This document shows positions 51,821 through 61,693 of a stretch of 64,000 nucleotides of DNA, one piece after another. Numbering within the stretch: the first letter of the stretch is position 1; each line of letters opens with the position of its first letter. The position numbers and the translations under genes are program-made. The DNA comes from Oceanispirochaeta crateris (GTDB taxonomy: Bacteria > Spirochaetota > Spirochaetia > DSM-2461): the NCBI RefSeq assembly GCF_008329965.1, contig NZ_CP036150.1:434001-498000 (forward strand), written 5' to 3'. The notes beneath the pieces were generated by a model. It was given only the letters and a program-made list of their open reading frames with translations, ran no database searches and was not told the origin of the DNA.

Positions 51821-51913
51821 ATAATTCATCCTCCAGAGCTGTCTTTCCAAAAAAATCCCCTCTGAAAATAAGGGGCTTGGGTGGTATGCATCGTATAGTC
51901 CGATAATGGCTAG

Positions 51914-51950
51914 TAAACACCCCTTCTGTCTCTGACATAAGGGGTGTTTA
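51914..51950. terminator. Bidirectional terminator
   Basis: A 12-bp perfect stem, TAAACACCCCTT with AAGGGGTGTTTA, with a 13-nt loop, lies between the convergent chemoreceptor and mevalonate kinase genes. A second weaker hairpin (CCCCT/AGGGG) lies near 51858-51880. Confidence 0.7.
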
Positions 51951-51969
51951 CAGTTATTTTAGTGATGAT

Positions 51970-52941
51970 CTATTTTAAAATCTGAAAGGTCGTCTCATCT
52001 GTAGGCTTTCCACCGATGGTCGCCCTTATTGTGGCAATCCCCTCGGCTTCGAACGCTGATGCTACTTTTTCCTGAAGGTTTTTCCCGGGGGTCAACGCCA
52101 CCATATATCCTCCACGGCCTCCTCCTGTGACTTTGGCTCCTAAAGCACCAAGAGACAAAGCTTTATCGCACAATTCGATGAGTCTTTCGTGAGAAAGTCC
52201 CATCTCGATGAGGACCTTATGGTTTTCATTCATGATCTTTCCTGTCTCTTTCAAGTCTGCCTTGGATAATGCCTGTCCTAGGTCTTCAACCTGTGTTCTG
52301 ATGGTATTCAGTCTTGAATTGAATAGTTCCGGATCGGACTTTTCCTGTTCTTCTAGGAAGCCTTTTAAAGAGGCAGTGTTGGCGGTTACTCCGCTGTTAC
52401 CCAAAACAATTTCTATCGGATTTTCAAGTTGAATTCTTTCAAATTGTTTTATCCCATCTTTTATTCTGTACTTAATGACACCACCGTATGTTGATACTGT
52501 ATTATCCAGACCACTGGGTAGGCCGTGGTATCCGAATTCTCCTTCCCAGGCGACATGATTGATATCGAGTATGCTCATGTTCAGATTAAATTCTTTGTTG
52601 CAGGCCCGGGCAAAGGAGACACAAATAGCCGCACTGGCTCCAACACCACTGCCTGCTAGCAGATCTCCTTCTACGGTGATTTTGATTGGATTCTTTGCAA
52701 GATCCAGCTTCATAACTTCGATCATTCGATCAAAAGACACCTGGCAATCTTTTTCTTTTGCTTTTTTATACCCTGGTACTTCGATTCTTTTATCATCGAG
52801 AATCCATCCTGATCCTGAATTCAGTCTTTCCACAGTGCATTCCGTTTCAAAGGGAATCGCCGCAAGAATAGCCGGAATTTCCCAGAGGACAAACTGATCT
52901 CCAATTAAAATTGTCTTTCCAAAACCTTTACCTGTATTCAT
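51970..52941 (-). CDS. mvk: Mevalonate kinase (GHMP kinase)
   Basis: 323 aa. GKTILIGDQFVLWEIPAI is the N-terminal block, VEGDLLAGSGVGASAAICVS the ATP loop, GLPSGLDNTVSTYGG carries the catalytic Asp, and GALGAKVTGGGRGGYMVAL the C-terminal glycine loop. Phosphorylates mevalonate for isoprenoid synthesis. The usual GEH of the first block is GDQ here. Some spirochetes use the mevalonate route. Overlaps the DHH gene by 4 bp; no other mevalonate gene is in view. Confidence 0.85.
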   Translation of the reverse strand: MNTGKGFGKTILIGDQFVLWEIPAILAAIPFETECTVERLNSGSGWILDDKRIEVPGYKKAKEKDCQVSFDRMIEVMKLDLAKNPIKITVEGDLLAGSGVGASAAICVSFARACNKEFNLNMSILDINHVAWEGEFGYHGLPSGLDNTVSTYGGVIKYRIKDGIKQFERIQLENPIEIVLGNSGVTANTASLKGFLEEQEKSDPELFNSRLNTIRTQVEDLGQALSKADLKETGKIMNENHKVLIEMGLSHERLIELCDKALSLGALGAKVTGGGRGGYMVALTPGKNLQEKVASAFEAEGIATIRATIGGKPTDETTFQILK

Positions 52942-54167
52942 GATTTTCCATCCTTTTTATGAAGAACATTCTCCATTTCATTTATTAGCATTTCTTCTTG
53001 CCCTATTTTGACTGTTGTGGCGGCTGAAAGTCCGTGGCAGGCATCGGAGAAACCGCCAAGCCTCGTTGTGGCTTCGGGGAGGAAGGTATTTAAACCAGGG
53101 ATTTCTCCTTTTCTGATCTTTTCTGTCAATTCTTTTGAAACCCGCATTGATATCTTGGATGAATCGAAGTTGATTTCACCGAAACCTGGAACCATATCGG
53201 GAACATTTTGAAATCCTGCAAGATATTTAGTTGGATCGAGGAAAGGCTCATCTTTTATCTGTGTACAAAAGACCCCGATCATCTTTACTCCCATCGGCCT
53301 GAATCTATCCTCAACATTGAACCATTGTAGATGGTCAGTTGTTCTGATATTTTTCTGCAAATTCTGAATTTCCCTATCAAATATCAAATCTTTTTCTTCT
53401 AACAGTTGATTCATATAGGATGCAATATTGGGATTTAAGCCATTTTTACATATTTCAATGCCTAAGGAGGGACCGTCACTGTAGTATCCAACACCTCCAA
53501 TCGTATCTAAAATGGTGCAGATTTCCAGAGCCGCATACTCTGTATTTCCTAGTTTAATAAAGTATGTCTCTCCAGTTTCAGATTCTTCAACACGAATCAG
53601 ATTCTGTTCTCTTGCAATTTTTAAAATATCTCTGTTTACTCCGGAAAGACATCCTTTTACCAGAAATCCATCTCCAACAGCTCCAAGCACTCCAAGGTGT
53701 GGAGAGTAAGACTCTTTTGAGTCAAATCTTTGTAGCAGAGCCCGCGCAAAGAGGGTGCAGGTGGCCGATGCAGAGATATCACGGTCGCCTTTCAAGTCAT
53801 ATAACTCACCATCCATGTTGAATACAGATTCATCACTTACTCTCTCAGCCGGATGATGATCCAGAATGATGACTAGATTTCTTCCGGCGTTTAACCTGGA
53901 AATCAATGGGGCTATCTTACCAGCAAAATCAGTGAAAATAATGACTTGATTCTGTACGGTGAAGATCTTGTTCAAGACCTCAGGGTAGGGTTTTTCAAGC
54001 GAATAACGCGAGACTTCCCAGCCCATGCTTTCAAGAGCCTGCAGCAGGATCGTCCCCGCACACAGTCCGTCTGTATCATTGTGATGCAAAAGGGTCACTT
54101 TCCGGAACTTTGAATCAATCAAAGCAGAAATGGCCTGTTCCATTGCTTGTGTTAAATCTTCAACCAT
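52938..54167 (-). CDS. DHH-family phosphoesterase
   Basis: 409 aa from the ATG at 54167, which follows AAAGGGG; the frame to 54248 is not supported. LLHHNDTDGLCAGTILLQAL, FTDFAGKIAPL, IILDHHPAE are the DHH metal-binding motifs; the C-terminal DHHA1-like part has ATTRLGGFSDACHGLSAATT. This layout is that of RecJ-like nucleases and archaeal-type DHH proteins. Coupled with mevalonate kinase, for no reason I can see. Confidence 0.8.
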   Translation of the reverse strand: MVEDLTQAMEQAISALIDSKFRKVTLLHHNDTDGLCAGTILLQALESMGWEVSRYSLEKPYPEVLNKIFTVQNQVIIFTDFAGKIAPLISRLNAGRNLVIILDHHPAERVSDESVFNMDGELYDLKGDRDISASATCTLFARALLQRFDSKESYSPHLGVLGAVGDGFLVKGCLSGVNRDILKIAREQNLIRVEESETGETYFIKLGNTEYAALEICTILDTIGGVGYYSDGPSLGIEICKNGLNPNIASYMNQLLEEKDLIFDREIQNLQKNIRTTDHLQWFNVEDRFRPMGVKMIGVFCTQIKDEPFLDPTKYLAGFQNVPDMVPGFGEINFDSSKISMRVSKELTEKIRKGEIPGLNTFLPEATTRLGGFSDACHGLSAATTVKIGQEEMLINEMENVLHKKDGKS

Positions 54168-54305
54168 CAGTAACCCCTTTCTCGTCTTTCTAAATGGATA
54201 GAATGAATGATATCGAACATTATAGACCCGGTAAATGATCGAAATCAACCAAAGATTTCAAATATGTTTGTTGCTACAAGACCCTTCAGGGAATATAATA
54301 CGGTT

Positions 54306-55109
54306 ATGAAAGAGAATGATCAGGTAAGACAGCTCCAAAACCAGCCCAAGAGGCAAAAAAGGATTCTTGAGCTGATTCACAGGGATGGTCATGTCCGAGT
54401 CCCCGACTTGAGTAAATTACTGAATGTCTCGGAGATAACTATCCGGAGGGACCTCTCTATTCTCGAAAATAAGAATCTTCTGGAAAGGACCCATGGTGGT
54501 GCTATTTCCACAAAGAGAATCTATAAAGAGGTCCACTATAACAGCCGTTCCTACACAGAGATGGAAAATAAAGATGCCATAGCCAAACTGGCTGCCGGTT
54601 TTATCAACGATGGAGACACTTTGTTTATAAATGGAGGCTCCACAACTTTTCATATATTTCGATATATTAACAAAGAGAATGTGAAGGTTGTGACTACAAA
54701 TGCGGGTTCAATCGGGCAGATTGAGAATCCCGAAATCGAGCTAATACTGGCCGGAGGGCTCTATCACCCCATGTCAAACTCATTCTATGGCGGTTTTACA
54801 AATGACATCCTCAATCAGGTGAATGCCAATAAGGCTATTCTTGGTGTTCATGGAATCAGTTGCCGATATGGTTTGACTACGCCTATGCAGCATGCCGCTG
54901 AAACAAGCCGGCTCATGATGAACAGAACCAAGGGAGAAATTATTGTTGTGGCAGATCATAGGAAGATTGGTTTGGTTTCTGACTATGTTACGGCGCCTGT
55001 CAATAGAATCTCAACACTGATCACAGACTGGTTCCTTGATAAGGAGTACATTAAAGACTTCGAAGAGCAGGGAATCACTGTCATCCAGACTAATGCCCTA
55101 GAGGCTTAA
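54306..55109 (+). CDS. DeoR family transcriptional regulator
   Basis: 267 aa from ATG 54306 (frame open to 54207). RQKRILELIHRDGHVRVPDL, SKLLNVSEITIRRDLSILEN is the DeoR helix-turn-helix and ERTHGGAI the hinge. The C-terminal sugar-phosphate domain (FINGGSTTFHIF, VTTNAGSIGQ, IVVADHRKIGLVS) follows. Upstream of and likely controlling TRAP operon 2 through the dyad at 55258. Confidence 0.9.
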   Translation: MKENDQVRQLQNQPKRQKRILELIHRDGHVRVPDLSKLLNVSEITIRRDLSILENKNLLERTHGGAISTKRIYKEVHYNSRSYTEMENKDAIAKLAAGFINDGDTLFINGGSTTFHIFRYINKENVKVVTTNAGSIGQIENPEIELILAGGLYHPMSNSFYGGFTNDILNQVNANKAILGVHGISCRYGLTTPMQHAAETSRLMMNRTKGEIIVVADHRKIGLVSDYVTAPVNRISTLITDWFLDKEYIKDFEEQGITVIQTNALEA

Positions 55110-55223
55110 AAAATTCTATCCTATTCCCAACATACAATTCTTGGTTTTTGAATTTTAAAAGTGACACGATCCATGGAAAACCATCCAAATCGATTCAAAT
55201 TCCATCTTTCTAAAAATAATAAT

Positions 55224-55277
55224 TTGACAGTCTCAATTTATCGGGTTAATGTTTCTTAATGATCATAAACGATCATT
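55224..55277 (+). promoter_or_regulatory. Sigma-70-like promoter with overlapping dyad operator, TRAP operon 2
   Basis: TTGACA (55224-55229), 17 bp, then TAATGT (55247-55252). Just downstream, at the expected start of transcription, AATGATC (55258-55264) and GATCATT (55271-55277) form an inverted repeat. A repressor there, likely the DeoR protein encoded upstream, would block the promoter. Confidence 0.7.
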
Positions 55278-55345
55278 GGGGAGTGTGGTGAAATATCACA
55301 CTATCACTAACATTTTTGTATGACCTATACTAAAAGGAGTGTCAG

Positions 55346-56362
55346 ATGCAGAAAAAAGCTTTATTCATGGTCCTGAGTATTTTATTACTTGTTAATATGG
55401 CCATTTTTGCCGGTGGAGCAAAAGAAGCAGAGGGTGATCAGGATTATAAACTGGTCTTAAAACTCAGCCATGTGTTCAGTCCCGCTGAACAGCTCACAAT
55501 TTCTATGGACGCAGTTGCTGCCAGTATTCTTGAAAAAACGAATGGTGCAATTGAAATTCAGACTTTTCCACAGGCACAATTACCTGCCTATAAGGAAGGA
55601 GTGGAGCAGGTGGTCCGAGGGGCAGATTTCATTTCTGTAGAAGATCCCTCATTTATTGGCGATTATGTTCCCGATTTCAAGGCTCTTTACGCTCCCATGT
55701 TATATCAGAGTTTTGATGAATATGTTGAGCTGACAAAAAGAGACATTGTCAAAAATATGATTGCCGAAGCCGAAGAACAGGGAATCAAAATTCTGGCTCT
55801 TGATTATATCTATGGATTCAGGAATCTCATCACAACCAAAGTTATAAGAACTCCAGAAGATCTAAGTGGTATGAAAATTAGAACTCCCGGTTCTAAATCC
55901 TATATTGATACATTGACAGCCATGGGTGCCAATGCGACTCCTCTTCCATGGGGTGAAACTCTCTCTGCTGTTCAGCAGGGTGTTGTCGATGGTCTGGAAG
56001 GCTCCGAGTTTACAAACCTGGGAACTAAGGTGTATGAAGGGCCTACTAAAAATGTAGCCACTACACGCCATATTCTGGGTACCTGCGGGGTTTATATTTC
56101 CACTGATGTCTGGGCCTCAATTCCTGAGGAATACCAGAATATTATTCAAGAAGAGTTTACCAAAGGTGCGAACGATATGGTAAGCTTGCTTAAATCTCAG
56201 CACAGCGGTGTTGTTGAAGAGCTTGAATCCTATGGCGTCATGTTTAATGAAGTAGATGGTATGGCTTTTAGAGAAGCCTTGGCTCCCTTGTATGACGAGC
56301 AGCCTGGGATGACTCCCGGTGTTTTTGATTCAATATTTGCAGAATTAGATTCTATGAGATAA
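55346..56362 (+). CDS. dctP: TRAP transporter substrate-binding protein (DctP), second system
   Basis: 338 aa. Signal peptide, then AGGAKEAEGDQ linker. KLSHVFSPAEQLTISMDAVA, FPQAQLPAYKEGVEQVVRGA, EDLSGMKIRTPGSKSYIDTL with the ligand-binding Arg and LPWGETLSAVQQGVVDGLEG fit the DctP family. Ribosome site AAAGGAG. The ligand is unknown; no catabolic gene is adjacent. Confidence 0.92.
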   Translation: MQKKALFMVLSILLLVNMAIFAGGAKEAEGDQDYKLVLKLSHVFSPAEQLTISMDAVAASILEKTNGAIEIQTFPQAQLPAYKEGVEQVVRGADFISVEDPSFIGDYVPDFKALYAPMLYQSFDEYVELTKRDIVKNMIAEAEEQGIKILALDYIYGFRNLITTKVIRTPEDLSGMKIRTPGSKSYIDTLTAMGANATPLPWGETLSAVQQGVVDGLEGSEFTNLGTKVYEGPTKNVATTRHILGTCGVYISTDVWASIPEEYQNIIQEEFTKGANDMVSLLKSQHSGVVEELESYGVMFNEVDGMAFREALAPLYDEQPGMTPGVFDSIFAELDSMR

Positions 56363-56376
56363 TCATATGTAAATCA

Positions 56377-56412
56377 GGCGCAGGAACGAACCTCTCCTGC
56401 GCCTTTTTTTTA
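56377..56412 (+). terminator. Terminator/attenuator inside TRAP operon 2
   Basis: GGCGCAGGA and TCCTGCGCC form a 9-bp stem followed by eight T, between the binding-protein and DctQ genes. Partial stop here would give more binding protein than permease. Confidence 0.85.
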
Positions 56413-56421
56413 GGAAAAAAA

Positions 56422-56931
56422 ATGAGATCTTTTTTTAAAAAAATATTTCAGGATATTGAAGTATTTGTGAGCGGTTTATTTTTAACAATTACAGTCTCTA
56501 TAGTCATCTTGAACGTTATACTCAGATATCTTTTTCAGGGGGGACTCTACTGGGTTGAAGAAGTGTCTACTACCTGCTTTATCTGGAGTGTTTTTATTGG
56601 CGCGGCTGCGGCATATAAATACAAAATGCATATTGGGATAGACTTGATTACAGCCCTGTTCCCCGAAAAAATCAGAGAGCTTATTTCCATCATTATCAAC
56701 TTTCTTATGGTTGTGATTAATGGATATATTTTTTATCTCAGTACTCTGTTTATTCAGGCCAATAGTTTAAAACGGACTCCAGTGCTTGATGTTCCGGCAC
56801 TTTACGTCAATCTGGCCATTACTGTCGGGTTCGGTTTGATGACTATTCATGCGGCACAATTTTTGTACAGGGAAATACGTCTATTTTTTGGTTTTTCAAA
56901 ATTAGATTCACACATAAGCCAGGACGAATAG
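56422..56931 (+). CDS. dctQ: TRAP transporter small permease (DctQ), second system
   Basis: 169 aa, four helices. YWVEEVSTTCFIWSVFIGAA and AAYKYKMHIGIDLITALFPE are the DctQ motifs. Confidence 0.9.
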   Translation: MRSFFKKIFQDIEVFVSGLFLTITVSIVILNVILRYLFQGGLYWVEEVSTTCFIWSVFIGAAAAYKYKMHIGIDLITALFPEKIRELISIIINFLMVVINGYIFYLSTLFIQANSLKRTPVLDVPALYVNLAITVGFGLMTIHAAQFLYREIRLFFGFSKLDSHISQDE

Positions 56932-56944
56932 GGGAGAGAGCATT

Positions 56945-58225
56945 ATGTCCATTTTTCCAATTGTTATTGTCATGATCCTTTATTTTTCGAGTATTCCCAT
57001 TGCTTTTGCTCTATTGGCAGCCACTCTGGCGTATTTCACCTTTGGTGATACGGGAACACCCCCAGACTTGATTCTTCAGAAATTTATCACATCGGCATCA
57101 TCATTTCCTCTCCTCGCAGTTCCATTTTTTATTATGGTCGGGGAAATTATGAACTTTTCAGGTATCAGTTCGAGTCTGATGAAAATGGCCGACGTCTTAA
57201 CAGGCCATATGAAAGGGGGCCTGGCTCAAGTCAATGTTGTTCTTAGCACCATGATGGGCGGGATTTCCGGGTCTGCCAATGCCGATGCGGCTATGCAGTC
57301 CAAAATTCTGGTTCCTGAAATGGAGAAACGGGGGTATGACAGGGCGTTTTCTACGGCCATTACCGCAGCCTCTTCGGCCATCGCTCCGGTTATTCCACCT
57401 GGAATCAATCTGATCATTTATGCCCTTATTGCCCAGGCCTCTGTGGCGCAAATGTTTATTGGGGGCTATGTCCCCGGACTTTTGATGTGTATCGCTTTAA
57501 TGGTTACGGTGTACATTATTTCAAGGAAGAGGGGATATCTACCGACCCGTGAGAAGATGTCGCCTCCCAAGGATATTCTGATACAGTTGAGGGAGTCCAT
57601 TTGGGCTCTCCTGCTCCCTTTCGGGATTATTATGGGAATCCGGTTCGGAATATTCACACCCACCGAAGCGGGTGCCATTGCCGTCCTTTTTTGTACCATC
57701 GTGGGAGCCTTTTTTTACAAAGAACTGAAATGGAAACATTTTCCAATCATTCTAAAAAATACGGTTTACTCCACGAGTTCGGTTGTTCTTATCATTGTAG
57801 CTGCTTCTGTTTTTGGTCAGTATATGAGTTGGGAGCGTATACCGCACCAATTGACTCAATCTCTGATGACATTTTCAGGATCTCCCTGGCTTATGCTCGT
57901 TGTGATCAACCTCTTTTTACTCTTTCTAGGTATGTTTTTGGAAGGCGGAGCCGTTTTGATCATTGTCGCACCCTTGCTGGTTCCTGTCATACGAACCATG
58001 GGAATTGATGTTGTTCATTTTGGTCTGGTTCTTATTGTCAATATTATGATTGGAGGAATCACTCCTCCCTTTGGATCTATGATGTTTACCACTTGTTCTA
58101 TAACCAAGGTTTCAGTGGGTGATTTCATGAGGGAAATATGGCCCTTCATCATAGCTTTGATTTTGGTTCTTTTGGTGGTTACATACATTCCGGCTGTCGT
58201 GATGTTTTTGCCGAATCTGCTTTAA
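56945..58225 (+). CDS. dctM: TRAP transporter large permease (DctM), second system
   Basis: 426 aa. VPFFIMVGEIMNFSGISSSL, GGISGSANADAAMQSKILVP, APVIPPGINLIIYALIAQAS and FTPTEAGAIAVLF are DctM signatures. Ribosome site GGGGAGAG. Distinct from the first DctM (different substrate region), so the two systems take different ligands. Confidence 0.93.
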   Translation: MSIFPIVIVMILYFSSIPIAFALLAATLAYFTFGDTGTPPDLILQKFITSASSFPLLAVPFFIMVGEIMNFSGISSSLMKMADVLTGHMKGGLAQVNVVLSTMMGGISGSANADAAMQSKILVPEMEKRGYDRAFSTAITAASSAIAPVIPPGINLIIYALIAQASVAQMFIGGYVPGLLMCIALMVTVYIISRKRGYLPTREKMSPPKDILIQLRESIWALLLPFGIIMGIRFGIFTPTEAGAIAVLFCTIVGAFFYKELKWKHFPIILKNTVYSTSSVVLIIVAASVFGQYMSWERIPHQLTQSLMTFSGSPWLMLVVINLFLLFLGMFLEGGAVLIIVAPLLVPVIRTMGIDVVHFGLVLIVNIMIGGITPPFGSMMFTTCSITKVSVGDFMREIWPFIIALILVLLVVTYIPAVVMFLPNLL

Positions 58226-58231
58226 GCAGAA

Positions 58232-59134
58232 TCATCTTAGGAATGCAAGAATAAAGGGGAAAGCCATCCAGAGGCTGAAAAGGCTGAGAAAGAGAAAACT
58301 GCTTAATTCTAGATAGGCAGATATGCTTTCCAGCCTTTTTTCTTTCTTTTTGAATACATTAAATAGACCGGTTCTTCCAAAGTAGGCCAGATATGCAACC
58401 AGGGAGATGGTAAGGCCCATTCCCAAAGAGAGGGCTATGATTGAGAGTATTCCCAGTTTTAAAAGGCCCAGGGCAATTGAAAAACTGAGAATCATGATGA
58501 CACCTGGGCAGGGGAAAAAGCTGGAAATCAATAATGTGGAGTAAAGATTCTTATCTTTCTCCTTGGGTCCATGATGATGAGCTTCTTTTTTAATAAGCCT
58601 GATCACCACTTTGATTGAAAAGTAAAGACTCAGCACAAAAAGAAGGATAAAGCTGATCCCTTCCATGTACTGACTGATATTGTTGATCTGAACAGAGGCC
58701 ATTTTTTGGAATACATATTGAAAAAATAACACCAGAAACACGGCGGCTGATGCATGAGCACCAGCGGACATCATGGCCGCTGCCAGAGGTTCATACCATT
58801 TGGCTTTCCGTGATAAGAAGACGGAGAAAATGACCGTTTTTCTGTGACCTGGGCCTGCTGAATGGAGTATTCCATATAAAAATGCAAGGCCCAATATTCC
58901 TATTAAGAGAGCCGAATCATTTTTCTCCTGGGATTCCAGAAGCATGTTTCCGATGCGATCCCTAAACTCAAGTTGTTGTTCAATCAGAAATCCAGCATGT
59001 CCGGGAGGTCTCACCGAGGGTGTTTTCTTCCCTTCATTGTTTCCAAGAAAGGGATTGGCTTGGGCATACAGTCCGGCAATCATCATCAAAAAGATCAAAA
59101 CAGATCTTTTATCTCTTCTAAAATCAATAAACAA
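58232..59134 (-). CDS. NicO/RcnA-like nickel-cobalt (metal) transporter
   Basis: About 300 aa. The TTG start at 59134 follows GAGGAAA and overlaps the DUF1007 stop; the longer frame to 59221 is unsupported. A signal-like first helix, then six more. LHSAGPGHRKTVIFSVFLSR, and SSFFPCPGVIMILSFSIALG are the two NicO motifs; KKEAHHHGPKEKDK is a His-rich metal loop. Moves a divalent metal ion, with the DUF1007 protein as likely periplasmic partner. Confidence 0.85.
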   Translation of the reverse strand: MFIDFRRDKRSVLIFLMMIAGLYAQANPFLGNNEGKKTPSVRPPGHAGFLIEQQLEFRDRIGNMLLESQEKNDSALLIGILGLAFLYGILHSAGPGHRKTVIFSVFLSRKAKWYEPLAAAMMSAGAHASAAVFLVLFFQYVFQKMASVQINNISQYMEGISFILLFVLSLYFSIKVVIRLIKKEAHHHGPKEKDKNLYSTLLISSFFPCPGVIMILSFSIALGLLKLGILSIIALSLGMGLTISLVAYLAYFGRTGLFNVFKKKEKRLESISAYLELSSFLFLSLFSLWMAFPFILAFLR

Positions 59135-59759
59135 AGTGAATTTCCTCGGGGTAGGCAGTCTCAAGACCGGGGAACCAAAAATCATGGGTCGTATCATCAC
59201 CGACGGCTGCATAAGGATCATAATAGACAGGGTAGTCTTTATTTTCCTTCACAGAATAATCAAACTGAAAATCTTCATCACTGATGACCCTCACCGTGTC
59301 AGTTTCTTCGTATGTACAGGAACAGAAATAAGTAGGATCAAATACGGATAAAACAACTTGCCTTTCATCGCTGTCTTCAAGTTTCATAAAGAATCGGTAG
59401 CTTATATGATTGTCCTCATAAGAGAGGGAAAAGTCACTGACTTTCTGGGGAGAACTCCTTTTATCACCATCTCTTATGCTGATAAAAAAACCATAGTTTT
59501 CGAGGTTAATGAAGGCATTATTATATACTTCTAGGGTCTCTTCCGAATCAAAGATTTTATTTTGATCCAGGTCAAAAGATTGGAGTATGTCTATGGAGAA
59601 GTACTTGTCAAAACGATAGTCTACCCATACTCCTGTGAGTTCCATGTCTTCGAAAGTAAAGCTACAGCGGGTTGTTATGGACATGTGAGGATGAGCATGG
59701 ATTTGAAATTGGATTAGGAAAAGAAATACGATGAAGAGCATGAATTTTCTGGAAGTCAT
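59124..59759 (-). CDS. DUF1007 family periplasmic protein
   Basis: 211 aa with a signal peptide ending at HAHPHM. The mature N-terminal His-Pro-His motif and the following beta-rich domain (FEDMELTGVWVDYRFDKYFS; DLDQNKIFDSEETLEVYNNA, an EF-hand-like acid loop; SCTYEETDTV) are typical of DUF1007, encoded beside NicO transporters. Probably binds the metal. Confidence 0.85.
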   Translation of the reverse strand: MTSRKFMLFIVFLFLIQFQIHAHPHMSITTRCSFTFEDMELTGVWVDYRFDKYFSIDILQSFDLDQNKIFDSEETLEVYNNAFINLENYGFFISIRDGDKRSSPQKVSDFSLSYEDNHISYRFFMKLEDSDERQVVLSVFDPTYFCSCTYEETDTVRVISDEDFQFDYSVKENKDYPVYYDPYAAVGDDTTHDFWFPGLETAYPEEIHFVY

Positions 59760-59910
59760 ATAACTTTTTAGATTACTTATATTCTATTGTCAAGCTTTGG
59801 ATTTTGATTGGATTTTTAATCCATGGAAGATCCTGCTATTCATAATATAATAATTGACACATTCTTATTAAAACTGCAAATTGGTATGAATCGTAAAAGA
59901 GGAGATTCTA

Positions 59911-60825
59911 ATGGCAAGCAGACAAACACATCATCTTCGGGGATATCTCTTTGCCTTGTTTGCTACGGTTCTGTGGTCAGGAAACTTTATAATAGCAAGG
60001 GGACTCAGTGGCGATCTCTCTCCCATCAGTCTTTCTTTTTACAGATGGTCCGTCGCTGTTCTTGTTTTCCTTCCTTTTTCAATTAGACAGTTTATTGTTG
60101 ATTTTTCAACATTGATGAAACATAAACTCTACATTTGCATTAATGCCTTGTTGGGTATTTCAATTTTTAATACCTTGATCTATAGAGCAGGTCATACAAC
60201 GACAGCTCAAAATCTCTCCATGATTGCCATAATTTTTCCTGTTTTCATCGTCTTAATCTCCGTTATTTTCTTTAAGGAGAAAATATCTATTCGCAAAATT
60301 GCAGGGATCATTATTGTCTTTACCGGTGCTACTCTATTGGTGAATAAAGGGCAAATTTCCAATGTTTTAAACATGGATTTCGTTGTTGGAGATTTTTGGA
60401 TGCTCCTTGCATCTCTCATTTTTGCTATATACAGTATCCTGTTAAATTTCAGACCTGAAGGACTGAGGTTGATTCCCTTTCAGTTGAGTACCTATATTCT
60501 GGGACTGGTGTTTCTGACTCCCTTTTATCTGTATGAACAAATAAGTTCTCCCCAGATACCATTTGATTATGGCTCTCATGTTTTTATTGCTGTACTGTAT
60601 GCGGGGATCTTTGCATCTATGTCTGCCTTTGTTCTATGGAATAAGGCAATCAGCTATATAGGACCCGTAAAAACAGGGATGATGTATTATAGTCTTCCGG
60701 TTTTCAGTTTCATCGAAGCCTATTTTTTCCTGGATGAGACAATTCATCTTTATTCCATCCTCTGCCTGATCCTCATTGTAACGGGAATTTTATTGGCCGT
60801 AGTTCAATCAACAAGGAATACATAG
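59911..60825 (+). CDS. EamA/DMT-family transporter
   Basis: 304 aa, ten helices in two EamA repeats (ALFATVLWSGNFIIARGLSG; AVLYAGIFASMSAFVLWNKA, TGMMYYSLPVFSFIEAYFFL). RGYLFAL opening and the inside-positive C-terminus fit. Usually an exporter of amino acids or other small metabolites; substrate unknown. Ribosome site AGAGGAG. Confidence 0.88.
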   Translation: MASRQTHHLRGYLFALFATVLWSGNFIIARGLSGDLSPISLSFYRWSVAVLVFLPFSIRQFIVDFSTLMKHKLYICINALLGISIFNTLIYRAGHTTTAQNLSMIAIIFPVFIVLISVIFFKEKISIRKIAGIIIVFTGATLLVNKGQISNVLNMDFVVGDFWMLLASLIFAIYSILLNFRPEGLRLIPFQLSTYILGLVFLTPFYLYEQISSPQIPFDYGSHVFIAVLYAGIFASMSAFVLWNKAISYIGPVKTGMMYYSLPVFSFIEAYFFLDETIHLYSILCLILIVTGILLAVVQSTRNT

Positions 60826-61015
60826 TTTAAATAATTTTGATCAGTATTGTGAAGGAGTCTCTGTTGTTGTTTAGAATGTAAGTTCTGAGATCTATGTATG
60901 AGGATCTCCGGATATATTCTCAAAGTATATAGGCATAAGAGATAATCCATTTTTTTTATCATTCTATCTTCTTCTACTGGATCAATTTACCATATTCTAA
61001 TATGATCGTTGTTCA

Positions 61016-61693
61016 ATGCGAAACCAGCTTAATAATATATTCATCATTTTTATTTTCTTGTTTTCCCTTGTTTCTGTTTTCCCAGAGAGTAATAGTATAG
61101 GATACATTTCATCATTAACACTTCCCTGGTACAGCGGAGGAGGTTGGGATGATTTCTTAGAAGATTCTTCCCAGGAACTCTCACCCACAGCGGTTGAAAA
61201 TACCTCTCTCATTGGGTTTTCACTGGGGCTTATAGCTGTATCTCCAATTAACAGGTCTCTGTCTTTAAGATGTGAGGTCCTGCTTTCAGCTCAGGGCGGG
61301 GGATATACCTTTGAGTATCCAAATGGAGATTCTGATGCAAATCTGATCAGTGAAATCAATCTTGGTATTCCCTTCTCTTTAAAAGTGAATGTCCTCTCAG
61401 TTCAGAATAATGTGTTGTATTTAATTGGTGGGTTACAGATGAGTGCCCTCCTGAGCCAGGCTGAATATGCGCAACAGGGAGCTGTTTTCAATAAAACTAA
61501 ACTTGATCGAGATGATTTCTCAATCTTGAATTTCTCATGGATAGGCGGGATCGGGGTGGATGTTCCCCATAGAGATCATATCATTTTTTTAGAGCTCAGC
61601 TATTTAAGAGAAACAGATTCTACATTGATCATTTATGAAAATGTCCACCAGAATGTTTTGAAGATGTCCTGTGGCATCCGGTGGGTTTTATGA
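61016..61693 (+). CDS. Predicted outer-membrane beta-barrel protein
   Basis: 225 aa. Signal peptide (NIFIIFIFLFSLVSVFPES) and alternating beta strands ending in an aromatic-rich C-terminus (VLKMSCGIRWVL), as in PorT/OmpW-like barrels. No catalytic motif. Its end overlaps the DUF3943 gene by 13 bp, so the two are translated together. Confidence 0.65.
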   Translation: MRNQLNNIFIIFIFLFSLVSVFPESNSIGYISSLTLPWYSGGGWDDFLEDSSQELSPTAVENTSLIGFSLGLIAVSPINRSLSLRCEVLLSAQGGGYTFEYPNGDSDANLISEINLGIPFSLKVNVLSVQNNVLYLIGGLQMSALLSQAEYAQQGAVFNKTKLDRDDFSILNFSWIGGIGVDVPHRDHIIFLELSYLRETDSTLIIYENVHQNVLKMSCGIRWVL

